From positions 4,772 to 68,771 of the forward strand of contig CAMLLO010000023.1 of the NCBI GenBank assembly GCA_946480915.1: 64,000 bases of DNA, in the 5' to 3' direction. The translations under genes and the position numbers were made by a program. How positions within the stretch are numbered: position 1 is the first letter of the stretch; the number at the start of each line of letters is the position of its first letter. Under the pieces are notes generated by a model that worked only from the letters and a program-made list of their open reading frames with translations, was not told where the DNA came from and ran no database searches. The stretch comes from an uncultured Sphingobacteriaceae bacterium (GTDB lineage Bacteria; Bacteroidota; Bacteroidia; Sphingobacteriales; Sphingobacteriaceae). This document shows positions 63,415 to 64,000 of the stretch, in pieces.

Positions 63415-64000
63415 CTATTTCAATGCAGCTATTTTAGCGTCTATTTCAGCTACTTTTTGTTTATTCGATTTCGCGTTATAATAAGCACGTAAATTGGTCC
63501 ATGCTATTCTTGATTGAGGATCAATTTCAGTTGCTTTTAGCAAGTAAGGCAATGCCTTATCAAATTCAGCTGTAGCTTGATTTTTAATTTTATTGTATTC
63601 GGCAAGCTGTGCGGCAACGAGATTTTTGTTACCAAACTTTTTATTGGCTGCGTTATATTTATCGATACCGCTGTTCATAATCACGCTTCCTAAATTGATG
63701 TATGCGTTCACAAAAGTAGGATCAATAGCGATTGCTTTTTTATAAGCATCTTCAGCTTTTGCGGCATTATTCAAAGCGTTATAAGCAATCCCTAAATAGA
63801 ACGGATAATTTTTATTTCCAGGCTCACTTTGCATTTGGGCTTCTATTTTGCTGATTACTTCCTTATACTTGCCAGAGTTAATACTTAATTCAATTTCTCT
63901 TGTAACTAACTGGCTGCTTTTCGGGAATTTACTAAAGCCTTCAGAAAGCACTTTAATAGCCGCAGTGGTATCTTTATCACCTGCATATGCCTCGGCCAGA
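63415..64000 (-). CDS. Tetratricopeptide-repeat protein, partial (C-terminal part)
   Basis: The frame continues to base 64000 without a stop, so the N-terminus is beyond the window; about 194 residues are seen. Consecutive TPR helices are visible: YKEVISKIEAQMQSEPGN, YPFYLGIAYNALNNAAKAED, AIAIDPTFVNAYINLGSVIM and ALPYLLKATEIDPQSRIAWT. TPRs mediate protein-protein contact; the location and partners are not evident. Ends at a strong minus-strand terminator. Confidence 0.88.
   Translation of the reverse strand, partial: LAEAYAGDKDTTAAIKVLSEGFSKFPKSSQLVTREIELSINSGKYKEVISKIEAQMQSEPGNKNYPFYLGIAYNALNNAAKAEDAYKKAIAIDPTFVNAYINLGSVIMNSGIDKYNAANKKFGNKNLVAAQLAEYNKIKNQATAEFDKALPYLLKATEIDPQSRIAWTNLRAYYNAKSNKQKVAEIDAKIAALK

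Noticed and set aside
1..64000. CRISPR arrays, tRNA/rRNA genes, insertion sequences, prophage or integrase genes
   Set aside because: Both strands were scanned by eye for regularly spaced repeats, tRNA T-loop sequences and transposase or integrase motifs; none was convincing.

Overview
This window looks like a chromosomal stretch from a Bacteroidota bacterium, most likely family Sphingobacteriaceae (Pedobacter-like). The signs are a SusD-type starch-utilisation lipoprotein, GH88/105, GH43-like and GH1-like carbohydrate genes, the futalosine route to menaquinone (MqnE, MqnA), an LptD-like/amidase/MlaD envelope block, several TTG starts with poor Shine-Dalgarno sites, and a promoter close to the Bacteroidetes -33 TTTG / -7 TAnnTTTG type. 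No plasmid, phage, tRNA, rRNA or CRISPR signal was seen. It reads as core genome with accessory carbohydrate islands.

Layout. 1-3740: the end of a polysaccharide-utilisation locus (partial SusD, enolase-superfamily dehydratase, beta-propeller glycosidase). 3780-6511: a GlxA-type AraC regulator divergent from two START-like AHSA1 genes (the first broken by one extra G) and a DinB-fold protein. 6583-6682: an intergenic repeat. 6705-8036: a GH88/105 lipoprotein on the minus strand. 8259-16580: the most unusual region, with a GH130 phosphorylase-like enzyme fused to a response-regulator receiver, a universal stress protein, a GT4 fused to an alpha/alpha-toroid domain, a second GT4, and a convergent second GH130 sharing a CTAG stop with it. 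16814-19902: minus-strand housekeeping genes (DUF4256, VOC, methionine aminopeptidase, PEP-mutase-like). 20606-26864: a marR-RND tripartite efflux operon with a visible promoter and operator. 27370-30984: a DUF3494 ice-binding-like surface lipoprotein followed by an OmpA protein.

31083-35045: DJ-1-like, pirin, SDR and GH1-like genes. 35152-37500: a hybrid histidine kinase. 37932-44099: glycosyltransferase, LpxH-like phosphatase, beta-CASP nuclease, MsbA-like ABC exporter, SAM hydrolase. 44200-47585: phoH, purC, STAS, rnz. 47653-54240: MlaD, two tandem amidases, LptD-like protein, CinA. 54272-58225: E2 acyltransferase, metX under a SAM-I riboswitch, and a PLP enzyme of methionine synthesis. 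58347-60903: mqnE, histidine phosphatase, mqnA. 61057-63366: DUF2383, Ku and a stand-alone LigD polymerase. 63415-64000: partial TPR protein.

How the genes work together. The strongest candidate for an undescribed system is 8259-16580. Two long GH130 enzymes, two GT4 transferases and a stress protein, all apparently cytosolic, suggest controlled synthesis and phosphorolysis of an intracellular (possibly mannose-based) oligosaccharide, with the receiver domain as a phosphorylation switch on one enzyme. This is inference from domains and context. The other functional blocks (efflux, methionine with riboswitch, menaquinone, NHEJ-like repair) follow established family knowledge.
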